Below are positions 52,807-62,353 of a stretch of 64,000 nt of DNA, piece by piece. Under the pieces are notes generated by a model, which searched no databases, was not told the DNA's origin, and worked only from the letters and a program-made list of their open reading frames with translations. The first letter of the stretch is position 1; the number at the start of each line of letters is the position of its first letter. This stretch comes from Neorhizobium galegae (GTDB lineage Bacteria > Pseudomonadota > Alphaproteobacteria > Rhizobiales > Rhizobiaceae). Position numbers and translations under genes: made by a program. The stretch is from NCBI RefSeq assembly GCF_017877135.1, contig NZ_JAGIPH010000008.1, forward strand, positions 124,001 to 188,000, given 5' to 3'.

Positions 52807-52835
52807 AAAAGGCCCGCCGAACAATCCGGCGGGCC
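52807..52835 (-). terminator. Terminator of dctA
   Basis: GGCCCGCCG and CGGCGGGCC form a 9-bp stem with a 7-base loop. On the minus strand it is followed by TTTT. It lies 42 bp beyond the dctA stop and may serve the convergent DUF922 gene as well. Confidence 0.75.
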
Positions 52836-52876
52836 TTCCGATGAGACGCATGCGGTCTCTTTCCTTGGGAGGAAAC

Positions 52877-54208
52877 CTATTCGGCGGGCTGAAGGCTTGC
52901 CGGAACCGACGGCTCCGCCGGCAGGCGCCCGGCCATGGCTTCGGCAAGCTTTGCCGTATCCAGTTCGTTCTCCCAACGGGCAACGACGATGGTTGCCACC
53001 GCATTGCCGACGAAATTGGTGAGCGCCCGGCATTCCGACATGAAGCGGTCGATGCCGAGGATCAGCGCCATGCCGGCAACCGGAACGGCAGGGACGACCG
53101 AAAGCGTGGCGGCAAGCGTGATGAAGCCTGCACCGGTGATGCCGGCCGCACCCTTCGAACTGAGCATGGCGACGAGCAGCAGCAGGATCTGGTCGCCGAA
53201 GGACAGATGAATGTCCGTCGCCTGGGCGATGAACAGGGCCGCCAGCGTCATGTAGATGTTGGTGCCGTCGAGGTTGAACGAGTAGCCGGTCGGAATGACG
53301 AGGCCGACGACCGAGCGCTTGCAGCCGGCGCGTTCCATTTTCTGCATCAGGCCGGGAAGTGCGGCTTCCGACGAGGACGTGCCGAGAACCAGCAGCAGCT
53401 CTTCCTTGATGTAGCGGATCAGGGCGAGGATCGAGAAGCCGTTATAGCGGGCAACCGCACCCAGAACGATGAAGACGAAGAGGAACGAGGTCAGGTAGAA
53501 GGTGCCGATCAGGAAGGCGAGATTGGCAATCGAGCCGATACCGTATTTGCCGATGGTAAAGGCCATGGCGCCGAAGGCACCGAGGGGTGCCGCCTTCATC
53601 AGGATCGCCACCAGCTTGAAGATCGGAGCGGTTACGGCGTGCAGGAAATCGGTGACCGGCTTGGCGCGATCGCCGACCATGGCGAGCGAAATGCCGAACA
53701 GAACCGAGAAGAAAAGCACCTGCAGGATATCGCCCTGCGCGAAGGCGCCGACGATGGTTTCCGGGATGATGTTCATCAGGAAGCCGACGACCGAGGTCTC
53801 ATGCGCCTTGGTCGCATAGGTCGAAACGGCCTTGGCATCGAGCGAGGCCGGATCGATGTGCATGCCGGAGCCGGGCTGCACCACATTGGCGACCAGCATG
53901 CCGACGGCAAGCGCCAGTGTCGAGAAGATGAGGAAGTAGAGCATGGCCTTGCCGGCCACGCGCCCGACCTTCTTGAGGTCCGACATGCCGGCAATGCCGG
54001 TTGCGACCGTCAGGAAGATCACCGGGGCAATGATCATCTTGACGAGGCGAATGAAGGCGTCTCCCAGCGGCTTCAGCGCAGCGCCGAATTCCGGGTAAAA
54101 GTGCCCGAGCGTGATGCCGGCGGCAATGGCCACCAGAACCTGCACATACAGCTGCCGGTACAGGGGAATTTTGCCGCGCGAAGTCGCAGCATCATGAGTC
54201 ATGTCCAT
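52877..54208 (-). CDS. dctA: C4-dicarboxylate transporter DctA
   Basis: A 443-residue sodium- or proton-coupled symporter of the glutamate/dicarboxylate family, which takes up succinate, fumarate and malate. Family segments: [60 protein letters not shown] and the C-terminal [20 protein letters not shown]. The ATG at 54208 is chosen because GGAGGA lies nine bases upstream. A perfect sigma-54 promoter precedes it, and the divergent dctBD genes encode its two-component activator. Confidence 0.95.
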   Translation of the reverse strand: MDMTHDAATSRGKIPLYRQLYVQVLVAIAAGITLGHFYPEFGAALKPLGDAFIRLVKMIIAPVIFLTVATGIAGMSDLKKVGRVAGKAMLYFLIFSTLALAVGMLVANVVQPGSGMHIDPASLDAKAVSTYATKAHETSVVGFLMNIIPETIVGAFAQGDILQVLFFSVLFGISLAMVGDRAKPVTDFLHAVTAPIFKLVAILMKAAPLGAFGAMAFTIGKYGIGSIANLAFLIGTFYLTSFLFVFIVLGAVARYNGFSILALIRYIKEELLLVLGTSSSEAALPGLMQKMERAGCKRSVVGLVIPTGYSFNLDGTNIYMTLAALFIAQATDIHLSFGDQILLLLVAMLSSKGAAGITGAGFITLAATLSVVPAVPVAGMALILGIDRFMSECRALTNFVGNAVATIVVARWENELDTAKLAEAMAGRLPAEPSVPASLQPAE

Positions 54209-54280
54209 GCGATAGATCCTCCATCGCGCCCCAACCACTATGGCTCTCCCGGGGCGATATTTTTGACGATATTCAACGAT

Positions 54281-54296
54281 AGCAAGGGCCGTGCCA
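54281..54296 (-). promoter_or_regulatory. Sigma-54 promoter of dctA
   Basis: On the minus strand the sequence is TGGCACGGCCCTTGCT, an exact match to the sigma-54 consensus TGGCACG-N4-TTGCW. It lies 73 bp upstream of the dctA start. Confidence 0.93.
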
Positions 54297-54369
54297 CTCT
54301 CCTGTCAGCATGCAACCAGCTGAAGTTAAAGAGCAATTTTCTCTGCCCCCTAAACCCGCACTGGAGAAT

Positions 54370-54385
54370 GTGCGGTATTTCGCAC
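54370..54385. promoter_or_regulatory. DctD upstream activator site
   Basis: GTGCG-GTATTT-CGCAC is a 16-bp dyad similar to known DctD-binding sites of Sinorhizobium, 74 bp upstream of the sigma-54 promoter. A looser dyad with ends TTGT...ACAA at 54397-54420 is a possible second site next to the dctB start. Confidence 0.7.
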
Positions 54386-54428
54386 GCACCGCCTTGTTGT
54401 CCGGGCGGATTTATGCACAAATCGGCTG

Positions 54429-56285
54429 ATGGAACCTGCACTCTCCGAAACTCAGGATCGCGCGCCACGGCCTCGGGTGGCACGCCGGCCGTGGCTGATC
54501 TTCACGGCGCTCGCGACGGCCTGTCTTGCTGTCGCGCTGTCTTTGGTCCACCACCATGTCAGCGGCTCCGTGATTGCGGATCTGCAGCGGCAGGGCAGGG
54601 TGGATGCGGGCTTGAAGGTGGCATTGCTGCGCGCGGTGCTGGAGCGTCCACGCTCGCTGCCCCTGATCCTGGCGCAGGACCGGGATGTTGAGGAGGCGCT
54701 GTCTGCCCCCGCACCGGCGCGGCTCGATGCGCTGAACCGCAAGCTGGAAGCCCTGATCACCGACACGAACGCCTCGGTTCTTTATGTCATCAATCACAAC
54801 GGCCGCGCCATTGCCTCCAGCAACTGGCGCGAACCTTCAAGTTTCGTCGGCAGCGATTATGCTTTTCGCGCCTATTTCTCCCGCGCGATCACCGATGGCG
54901 CAGCAGAGCATTTCGCACTCGGCAGCGTCAGCAACAGGCCGGGCCTTTATATCTCCCAAAGGGTCGGCCCGGCGGATAATCCGCTTGGCGTGGTGGTGGT
55001 GAAGGCGGAGTTCGATCAGTTGGAGGAAGACTGGCGAAATGCGGTGCGCCCCTCTTTCGTCACCGACCCCAATGGTGTTGTGCTGATCACCAGCATTGCC
55101 TCCTGGCGCTTCATGACACTTGCCCCCTTGCCGGCGCCGAAACTGAAAGCGCTGCATGAAAGCCTGCAGTTCGGCGATACGCCGCTTCTGCCCTTGCCGG
55201 TCAACGTGCTGGACGCGCCGGACGAGGATACGAGGCTTATCGAGACGGTGCTGCCGGGAGAACGGCAGGCCCTTTATCTTGAAGTGGCTGTGCCGGTCGG
55301 TTCCACCGCCTGGCGGCTGCATTACCTGTCGCCGGTGGAGCCAGCGCTGTCTGCCGCCGTCCGGCAGGCGCAACTGTCCGTGCTCCTCATCCTCGTTCCC
55401 TTGCTGGCGCTGGCGGCGCTCTGGATATGGCGGCGACAGGCCACGCTTGCGCGCATTGCCATGGAGCAGGCGGCGCGCACGGAACTGGAGCGCAGGGTCC
55501 GCGAGCGCACGGCCGACCTCACCCGCGCCCGCGACCGGCTGGAAGCCGAAATCACCGATCACCGTGTCACGGAGGCACGGCTCCAGGGCGTGCAGCAGGA
55601 ACTGGTGCAGGCAAACCGGCTGGCCATTCTTGGCCAGGTCGCTGCAGGCGTGGCGCATGAAATCAACCAGCCTGTCGCGACCATCCGTGCCTATGCCGAC
55701 AATGCGCGCACCTTTTTGTCCCGCAGCCAGCTCGCACCGGCCGAAGAAAACCTGAACGAGATCGCAAGCCTGACCGAAAGGATCGGCACCATTACCGAGG
55801 ATCTGAAGGCGCTGGCGCGCAAAGGCCGTTCCGCGGCCGAACCGGTCAGCCTGAAGGACGTGTTGAACGGCGCCGTGATGCTCCTCAAAACCCGCTTTTC
55901 CGGTCGCCTCGATCTCCTGAAGATCACGATGCCGCGGGAGGATCTGCGTGTGCTCGGTAACCAGCTGCGGCTGGAGCAGGTGATGATCAACCTTTTGCAG
56001 AACGCACTTGAAGCCATCGAGCAGCATCCGGAAGGGCTGGTGCATGTCGACGTGGACGAGGGGCCGACCACGGTGCTGATCCATGTCGTGGATACGGGGC
56101 CAGGCATTGCGCCGGCCATTCTCGATCAGCTTTTCTCGCCCTTCAACACGTCGAAGGAAGGCGGTCTCGGCCTCGGCCTCGTGATTGCCAAGGATATCGT
56201 CAGCGACTATGGCGGTCACATCCGCGTCGACAGCAGCTCTGAAGGCACCCGTTTCACGATCGAACTGAAAAGAGCAGAGCCATGA
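54429..56285 (+). CDS. dctB: Sensor histidine kinase DctB
   Basis: A 618-residue membrane sensor. Two membrane helices (about residues 22-42 and 316-335) flank a periplasmic double-PAS domain that senses C4-dicarboxylates ([30 protein letters not shown]). The cytoplasmic part has a coiled-coil linker and the kinase core with His410 (GVAHEINQP), the N box (NLLQNALEA), DTGPGIAP and [12 protein letters not shown]. It phosphorylates DctD, encoded immediately downstream with overlapping ends. Confidence 0.93.
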   Translation: MEPALSETQDRAPRPRVARRPWLIFTALATACLAVALSLVHHHVSGSVIADLQRQGRVDAGLKVALLRAVLERPRSLPLILAQDRDVEEALSAPAPARLDALNRKLEALITDTNASVLYVINHNGRAIASSNWREPSSFVGSDYAFRAYFSRAITDGAAEHFALGSVSNRPGLYISQRVGPADNPLGVVVVKAEFDQLEEDWRNAVRPSFVTDPNGVVLITSIASWRFMTLAPLPAPKLKALHESLQFGDTPLLPLPVNVLDAPDEDTRLIETVLPGERQALYLEVAVPVGSTAWRLHYLSPVEPALSAAVRQAQLSVLLILVPLLALAALWIWRRQATLARIAMEQAARTELERRVRERTADLTRARDRLEAEITDHRVTEARLQGVQQELVQANRLAILGQVAAGVAHEINQPVATIRAYADNARTFLSRSQLAPAEENLNEIASLTERIGTITEDLKALARKGRSAAEPVSLKDVLNGAVMLLKTRFSGRLDLLKITMPREDLRVLGNQLRLEQVMINLLQNALEAIEQHPEGLVHVDVDEGPTTVLIHVVDTGPGIAPAILDQLFSPFNTSKEGGLGLGLVIAKDIVSDYGGHIRVDSSSEGTRFTIELKRAEP

Positions 56286-57643
56286 GCCGTCCGCTTCCCG
56301 TCATTCTTATAGACGACGACCGCGACCTGTTGCGCGCCACGGCCCAGACACTCGATCTCGCCGGCTTTTCCGTCTCGGCTTTCTCGTCTGCCGGTGAGGC
56401 CTTGCCGATGATTTCGGCGGATTTTGCCGGCGTCGTCATCTCGGATATCCGCATGCCGCGCATCGACGGGCTGGAACTGTTTGCGCGGGTGCAGGCCATC
56501 GATTCCGATATTCCCGTCGTGCTGGTAACCGGCCATGGCGATATCCCGATGGCAGTCGGCGCCATCAAGGACGGCGCCTATGACTTCATCGCAAAGCCCT
56601 ATGCAGCCGACAGGTTGGTTCAATGTGTTGAGCGGGCCGGCGAAAAGCGGGCCTTGATCCTAGAAAACCGGAGCTTGCGCGAGGTGCGATCGGGCGATGA
56701 CGACGGCCTGCCGCTGATCGGCCAGACGCCGGTCATGCAGCGCCTGCGCCACACGCTGCGCCAGATCGCCGATACGGATGTGGATGTGCTGCTGACTGGC
56801 GAAACCGGCACCGGCAAGGAGGTGGTGGCAAGCCTGCTGCACCGCTGGAGCCGGCGGGCAGCGGGAAATTTCGTCGCGCTGAACTGCGGCGCCCTGCCGG
56901 AACAGATCATGGAAAGCGAGTTGTTCGGCCATGAGCAGGGGGCCTTCACTGGCGCGCAGAAGCGCCGCGTCGGGCGCATCGAGCACTCGAGCGGTGGCAC
57001 GCTGTTTCTCGATGAAATCGAAAGCATGCCGACGGGCACGCAGGTGCAGATGCTGCGCGTGCTGGAAATGCGCGAAGTCACTCCGCTTGGCACCAACGAA
57101 GTCCGCCCGGTGGATTTGCGCGTCGTTGCCGCGGCCAAGGTGGATCTCGGCGATCCAGCCGAGCGGCGGGATTTTCGCGAAGACCTGTATTATCGGCTGA
57201 ACGTCGTGACGCTGTCCATTCCGCCGCTTCGCGAGCGCCGGGCCGACGTGCCGCTTCTGTTCCGCTATTTTACGCAGCGTGCTGCCAATCGCTTCTCGCG
57301 GGCGCTGCCTGCGTTGACGCCTGCCGTTTCACACCATCTGGCGAGCCATGACTGGCCGGGCAATGTGCGTGAACTGACCCATTATGCCGAGCGTTTCGTG
57401 CTGGGGCTCGAACCATCGCTGGAAGCGGCAACGCCCGGTGACGCGCCGCGCATCATCGACAGCGGGCAATCCCTGCCCGACCGGCTGGCCCGTCTGGAAG
57501 CGGAGATCATCCGCGAAACGCTCGCCAAGAACGGCGGGGATGTGCGCCTGACGCTGGAAGCCCTCGGCATTCCGCGCAAGACATTCTACGACAAGCTGCA
57601 GCGCCACGGCATCGTGCGGGGCGAATTTTCCGGCCGTGTCTGA
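56282..57643 (+). CDS. dctD: Sigma-54-dependent response regulator DctD
   Basis: A 453-residue NtrC-family activator. The receiver domain has Asp55 (VISDIRMPR) as phosphorylation site and a conserved lysine in FIAKPY. The AAA+ domain has Walker A GETGTGKE (about 173-180) and the sigma-54 contact loop GAFTGA (220-225). The C-terminal Fis-type helix-turn-helix is [23 protein letters not shown]. It activates dctA from the upstream sites described above. The ATG overlaps the dctB stop. Confidence 0.93.
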   Translation: MSRPLPVILIDDDRDLLRATAQTLDLAGFSVSAFSSAGEALPMISADFAGVVISDIRMPRIDGLELFARVQAIDSDIPVVLVTGHGDIPMAVGAIKDGAYDFIAKPYAADRLVQCVERAGEKRALILENRSLREVRSGDDDGLPLIGQTPVMQRLRHTLRQIADTDVDVLLTGETGTGKEVVASLLHRWSRRAAGNFVALNCGALPEQIMESELFGHEQGAFTGAQKRRVGRIEHSSGGTLFLDEIESMPTGTQVQMLRVLEMREVTPLGTNEVRPVDLRVVAAAKVDLGDPAERRDFREDLYYRLNVVTLSIPPLRERRADVPLLFRYFTQRAANRFSRALPALTPAVSHHLASHDWPGNVRELTHYAERFVLGLEPSLEAATPGDAPRIIDSGQSLPDRLARLEAEIIRETLAKNGGDVRLTLEALGIPRKTFYDKLQRHGIVRGEFSGRV

Positions 57644-57657
57644 AAAATCTTGGGCTG

Positions 57658-60579
57658 TCAGGGCTCGGCAATCAGCTGGCGGATGCGGGTGGCCATGGCC
57701 TCCATGGCAAAAGGCTTGGTCATCACATGCATGCCAGGCTCCAGATTGTTCTGGTTGAGCACGGCATTTTCCGCATAGCCGGTGATGAACAGGATTTTCA
57801 GCCCCGGACGCCGCGCCCGCGCCGCATCGGCAAGCTGACGCCCGTTGATGCCGTTCGGCAGCCCGACATCGGTCACCATCAGGTCGATGCGATCGCTGGC
57901 TTCGAGGAAGGGCAGGGCGCTTGCGGCATCCTCGGCTTCCAGCGCGCGGTAGCCCAGTTCCTCCAGCACCTCGACGATGAGAACGCGCACCAGCGGCTCG
58001 TCATCCACCACAAGAACAGTCTCGCCAGCACCCTGCACCATGCCGTTTGCGGCAGCGGGCAGGGGTTCTGCAGGCGCTTCCTGTCCGGCGTGGCGCGGCA
58101 GGTAGAGAAGGACTTCAGTGCCCGCGCCGGGGGCTGTCACGATCACGGCCCGTCCCCCCGATTGGCGGGCAAAACCGTAGATCATCGAAAGGCCAAGACC
58201 GGTGCCCTGGCCAATCGGTTTGGTGGTGAAGAACGGATCGAAAGCGCGGCTTGCCACATCAGGCGTCATGCCTGTTCCCGTATCGCGCACCGAAAGCACC
58301 ACGTAATCGCCGGGGCTCAGGTTCCTTTCGGCCGCAAGATCGTCGGAATACGGTTGCTTGAAGGTGCGGATGGTCAGGCGCCCGCCATTCACCATCGCGT
58401 CGCGCGCGTTGATGGCAAGGTTCAACAACGCGTTTTCCAGCTGGCCCGGATCGACAAGAACCGACCATAGTTCAGGATCGAGCGAGGTCTCGATGGAAAT
58501 TTCCGGACCGACCGAGCGACGGATCAGTTCCTCCATGCCAAGCACCAGGGCGTTAGCGTCAGTGGTGCGCGGATCGAGCGTCTGGCGACGGGAAAAGGCC
58601 AGCAGACGGTGGGTGAGGGCGGCTGCCCGCTTCGTTGCCCCTTGCGCGGCACCGACATATTTTTCGGCGTCCGCAATACGCCCCTGTCCGAGCCTGAGGT
58701 TGATCAGCTCGAGGCTGCCGCTGATGCCGGCGAGAATATTGTTGAAATCATGCGCGAGCCCGCCAGTTAGCTGGCCGACGGCTTCCATCTTCTGCGCCTG
58801 GCGCAAGGCCTCCTCGGAGGCCGCAAGCGCGGCTGCAGCTTTCTTTTCCGCCGTAATGTCGCGACCGCTGCCATAAATCAGCGCGCCGTCAGCCGCCGCA
58901 ACCCAGGAAATCCAGCGATAACCGCCATTCGAGCAGCGGTAGCGGTTTTCAAACGGGGGGAATGTGCCGGACAGGTTCCGCGCGAACGTGGCCTTTGTGG
59001 CGGCGACGTCCTCGGCGACGATGAAGTCCAGAACGGAGCGATTGAGCATCTCGTCCTCCCGCCAGCCGAGGATCTTGGTGACGGCGGGATTGACGGCGCG
59101 AAACCTGCCCATCTGGTCGATGACGACGTTGATATCCTGCGTGTTGCGCCAGATCTGGTCGCGTTCGCGTGTGCGCTGCTCAACTTCGGCTTCAAGCGAA
59201 CTTGCGAGCTGCTGCAGCGCCTGTTCGGCCTTGATGCGTTCGATGGCGGTGTGGGCGCGTGAGGCGACCTCCCGGATGAAATCGATGTCATCCTCGGCCC
59301 AGGTGCGAACCTTGGCACAGTTGACGAAGAAGGCCGCAACGATCTCGTTCTTTTCCACGACGCCGACATTGACAAAGGAGCGGGCACTGCGGGCAATCAG
59401 CGCGTCTGCAGCTGCGCTCACGCGCGGATCGAGCGTGACATCCGAGACCGCAACCACCTTGTCACGCAGCACGTCTGCGACAAGATCGGGAAGCGGGCGA
59501 AGATCCATATCGGCGCGGATATCGACAACACCCCGGGCATTCCAGGCCTGCAGGATGGTAAAGGCGGTAAGGTCCGGTGCGACCATGCCGTAACCCACAC
59601 GGTCGGCCTCCAGCGTTTCACCGAGGATGCGGGACGCTGAAAGAGCAATCGCGTCGACATTCCACAACGACTGGATCTCCCGCGTGAGACGCACCAGAGC
59701 ATCGCGCCGCGAATCGGATCGGCGACGTTCGGTCACATCGCTTGCCGCGCCGAACCATTCGGTGATCTCGCCCTTTGCATCGAGAACCGGCACGGCACGG
59801 GAAAAGACCCAGCCGATCGACCGGTCGGCCTTGCGGATACGATGCTCCATCTGGAAAGGCCGCTTGGTGCGGATCGCCCGTCCGATGGCAGCCCCGATCG
59901 GCGGTTGGTCTTCGGCGGGCAAATAATCCTCGATCCAGCGAGAACTGGGGCGGTCGAGATTTTCCAGAAATCCCCGTCCATCGAGCTGGCGCATCTCGAT
60001 CCAGTCCGGGCTGACGCGGAAAATCGCATCGGATGTTGCAAGCGTCAGCGCCCGGAACTGCTCCTCGCTTTCGCGCAGCCGTCTCTGGCTAAGAACCATC
60101 TGCGTCGTTTCCACCACGATAGCGATGACGCCGGCGGGTTTGCCGCTTTCGTCCATGACAGGCGAATAATCGAGGTTCATCCACACCGGCTCGGGCACGC
60201 CATTGCGCACGAGCGTCAGTTCCTGGTCGCGGTAGTGCAGCGTCGAGCCGGAAAGACCAACTCGCATCACATTATCGTTGAAATCTGCAATTTCTGCCCA
60301 GCCTTCGCGCACCTTGGAGCCGAGAAGCTGCGGGTGGCGATTGCCTGCAAAGACCGAATAGGCGTCGTTATAGATCATAATGCCGTCTTCGCCCCATAAC
60401 AGCACGATGGGGACGGACGAGCCAAGAAGCATGCTGGTGACGGATTTCAGGCTCTGGGGCCATTCCTCCAGGGGGCCGAGACGGGTCTTTGACCAGTCGA
60501 AGGCGCGAATAAGCGCACCCAGCTGGCCACCGCCAACGGGGAAGGGGATATTGGCCGTTACCGTTCCGTCCGCTGCCAT
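57658..60579 (-). CDS. Hybrid sensor histidine kinase (PAS-PAS-GAF-PAS-kinase-receiver)
   Basis: A 973-residue soluble hybrid kinase without membrane segments. Order: N-terminal PAS-like domain (about 25-160, LGPLEEWPQSLKSVTSMLL), a second PAS (165-290), a GAF domain (295-450), a third PAS (465-590), the HisKA/HATPase core with GGLAHDFNNILAG as phosphorylation site and the intact boxes NLAINARDAM, DTGTGMTP and GTGLGLSMIYGFA, and a C-terminal receiver with the aspartate in LMVTDVGLPNG. Ligand unknown. No dedicated response regulator is adjacent on the same transcript, but a receiver-only protein gene follows upstream on the same strand. Confidence 0.88.
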   Translation of the reverse strand: MAADGTVTANIPFPVGGGQLGALIRAFDWSKTRLGPLEEWPQSLKSVTSMLLGSSVPIVLLWGEDGIMIYNDAYSVFAGNRHPQLLGSKVREGWAEIADFNDNVMRVGLSGSTLHYRDQELTLVRNGVPEPVWMNLDYSPVMDESGKPAGVIAIVVETTQMVLSQRRLRESEEQFRALTLATSDAIFRVSPDWIEMRQLDGRGFLENLDRPSSRWIEDYLPAEDQPPIGAAIGRAIRTKRPFQMEHRIRKADRSIGWVFSRAVPVLDAKGEITEWFGAASDVTERRRSDSRRDALVRLTREIQSLWNVDAIALSASRILGETLEADRVGYGMVAPDLTAFTILQAWNARGVVDIRADMDLRPLPDLVADVLRDKVVAVSDVTLDPRVSAAADALIARSARSFVNVGVVEKNEIVAAFFVNCAKVRTWAEDDIDFIREVASRAHTAIERIKAEQALQQLASSLEAEVEQRTRERDQIWRNTQDINVVIDQMGRFRAVNPAVTKILGWREDEMLNRSVLDFIVAEDVAATKATFARNLSGTFPPFENRYRCSNGGYRWISWVAAADGALIYGSGRDITAEKKAAAALAASEEALRQAQKMEAVGQLTGGLAHDFNNILAGISGSLELINLRLGQGRIADAEKYVGAAQGATKRAAALTHRLLAFSRRQTLDPRTTDANALVLGMEELIRRSVGPEISIETSLDPELWSVLVDPGQLENALLNLAINARDAMVNGGRLTIRTFKQPYSDDLAAERNLSPGDYVVLSVRDTGTGMTPDVASRAFDPFFTTKPIGQGTGLGLSMIYGFARQSGGRAVIVTAPGAGTEVLLYLPRHAGQEAPAEPLPAAANGMVQGAGETVLVVDDEPLVRVLIVEVLEELGYRALEAEDAASALPFLEASDRIDLMVTDVGLPNGINGRQLADAARARRPGLKILFITGYAENAVLNQNNLEPGMHVMTKPFAMEAMATRIRQLIAEP

Positions 60580-60711
60580 GCGCCATCCATGCTTTTGCCA
60601 CTGACGCCACGGCGACGACTGTCATGGCCGGTCATCCATTGGCGATTGCGCGAACCATTTAGCGTCAACAGAGGCACTCTATCAATCACTTCTACACAAC
60701 GTCTTCCTACT

Positions 60712-61128
60712 TTAGTGCGCCATCTTGAGCCATGGCGCCGGCACGAGGCTGGGCGGAAAGGCACCGCGTCTTTCGCCCTCCACAAACCGTTCGATAAAGG
60801 CCAGCGCGTGTTCCAGCCCGTTCATCGTATAGGGTTTTTCAATCGCGCCCAGCGCACCGGCAAAATCCTCCGGAATGCGCTTCAGGTTGCCGGTCATGAA
60901 GACGTAAGGCACACCCTTTTCGCGCAGGTGATAGCCGACCTCGATGCCACTCGGCCCATCGAGAAGCTGGATATCGACAAAGGCGAAGTCCAGCGCCTGA
61001 TGATCGGCAAGCACCTTTGCCTCTTCGCTCGACATGGCCTGACCGATGACCGCATGGCCCGCCGCCTGCAGCTCGCTTTCCAGCTCCAGCGCCAGCAGTG
61101 CCTCGTCTTCCACGATCAGTATATTCAC
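60712..61128 (-). CDS. Single-domain response regulator
   Basis: A 138-residue receiver domain with no output domain. Acidic pocket in ILIVEDE, phosphorylation aspartate in FAFVDIQLLDGPSG, threonine in YVFMTGN and lysine in AIEKPY. Its GTG start overlaps the stop of the LOV-kinase gene (GTGA), so the two are co-translated and it is the probable phosphorylation partner, or part of a phosphorelay with the neighbouring hybrid kinase. Confidence 0.85.
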   Translation of the reverse strand: MNILIVEDEALLALELESELQAAGHAVIGQAMSSEEAKVLADHQALDFAFVDIQLLDGPSGIEVGYHLREKGVPYVFMTGNLKRIPEDFAGALGAIEKPYTMNGLEHALAFIERFVEGERRGAFPPSLVPAPWLKMAH

Positions 61129-62255
61129 GATGTCTTGCCCTCCCCATGGCTGTCTACCGGCAGAAGCACATCCACCACCGTCTCACTTCCATTGATTTCG
61201 CGCGTGATCGTCGCGCCGACCTGCCTCGCACAGGTCTCAAGGATCATCCGGCTAAAATCCTGCTCTTCGCCGCCTGCATCCCGCGCAACGGCCGTATCGC
61301 GCATCTCGATATGAAATTGGCCATTCAGCCGTTCCACGCAAAGGTGAAGCTTGCCGCCACCGTCGCCGAGGCCCCGGCGCACCGCGTCCGCCACCAGTTC
61401 GTGGAGAATAAACGCCAGCGGGGAGGCCTTGGCGGCCGGAATGAGGACCGGTGACAGGTTGAACGTCAGCTCGATATCATCGCGCCGCACGGCGCCAATC
61501 ATGTCGGTTGCCAGATCGCGGGCGAAGTCTGCCCCGTCGAAATGCTCCACATCGGCGGTGGTAAACAGTTTCCTCTGCACGGTGCTCAGTGCCTCGACCC
61601 GGCCAAGCACCGAGTGCAGGGTTCTGCGAACCGTATCATCCCGGGTGAGGCGCGCCTGCAGCTTCAGGATCGAGGCAATGGTCAGCAGGTTGTTTTTGAC
61701 GCGGTGGTCCACTTCGTGAACCAGAAGCGTCTTTGCCTCAAGCGCATCCCTCAGATCCTTCGTGCGCCGGGCCACTTCCTCTTCGGCAAGACTGCGGGCC
61801 GCGGCAAGCTCCGACTGCCTTTCCTTCATCCGGGTGAAATCCAGCTGCGAGGCAAAGAAATAGATCACGTCGCCCGCCTGGCTGCGCACCGGGCTGAGGA
61901 ACAGCGCATTCCAGAAGGGCGTGCCATCCTTGCGATAGTTCAGAACGTCGACGGCAAGGCTCCGTTCGTCCTCGACGGCCGCCCTGATCTGCGCAACCAC
62001 GGCCTTGTCTGTTTGCGGCCCCTGCAGCAGTCGGCAATTGCGACCGATCAGTTCTTCGCGCGCATAGCCGGTCAGCGTCGAAAAAGCGGCATTGGAAAAG
62101 ATGATCGGATTGTCCGCCTGCCGCGGATCGGTAATGATCATCGGCATGCGGGTCGCCTTGAAGGCGGCGGCAAAGGGATCGTCGGAACGATGTTCCGCAA
62201 GCAGGCGCTCACCTGCTTCCTCTGCGTCTTTGATGGAACGGTCACTGACAGTCAT
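61125..62255 (-). CDS. LOV-domain histidine kinase with degenerate ATP-binding domain
   Basis: A 376-residue soluble protein. An N-terminal LOV blue-light domain (about residues 30-145) carries the photoactive cysteine Cys74 in GRNCRLLQGP, with NYRKDGTPFWNALFLSP typical of the family. A HisKA_2/HWE-like dimerisation helix has the phospho-acceptor His184 in DHRVKNNL. The ATP-binding part is eroded: the N box reads HELVADAV (Asp290 for Asn), the DxGxG motif reads DTAVA (from Asp320), and no second glycine box is visible. A GTG at 62270 is an alternative start. It is followed by an overlapping receiver-protein gene and preceded by an EcfG-type promoter. Confidence 0.85.
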   Translation of the reverse strand: MTVSDRSIKDAEEAGERLLAEHRSDDPFAAAFKATRMPMIITDPRQADNPIIFSNAAFSTLTGYAREELIGRNCRLLQGPQTDKAVVAQIRAAVEDERSLAVDVLNYRKDGTPFWNALFLSPVRSQAGDVIYFFASQLDFTRMKERQSELAAARSLAEEEVARRTKDLRDALEAKTLLVHEVDHRVKNNLLTIASILKLQARLTRDDTVRRTLHSVLGRVEALSTVQRKLFTTADVEHFDGADFARDLATDMIGAVRRDDIELTFNLSPVLIPAAKASPLAFILHELVADAVRRGLGDGGGKLHLCVERLNGQFHIEMRDTAVARDAGGEEQDFSRMILETCARQVGATITREINGSETVVDVLLPVDSHGEGKTS

Positions 62256-62292
62256 GGGCGACGATTTCACTCCATTCCAAGCGAAGGAGCCA

Positions 62293-62317
62293 AACGGGGT
62301 TGCCCCCGCTTGGTTCC
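62293..62317 (-). promoter_or_regulatory. EcfG-type promoter of the LOV kinase operon
   Basis: On the minus strand, GGAAC is followed by 16 bases and CGTT, matching the general stress sigma factor consensus. It lies about 38 bp upstream of the chosen LOV-kinase start. Confidence 0.7.
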
Positions 62318-62353
62318 TTTGATGGGTTGAAAAACCGACCCGGAAGAGCAGCC

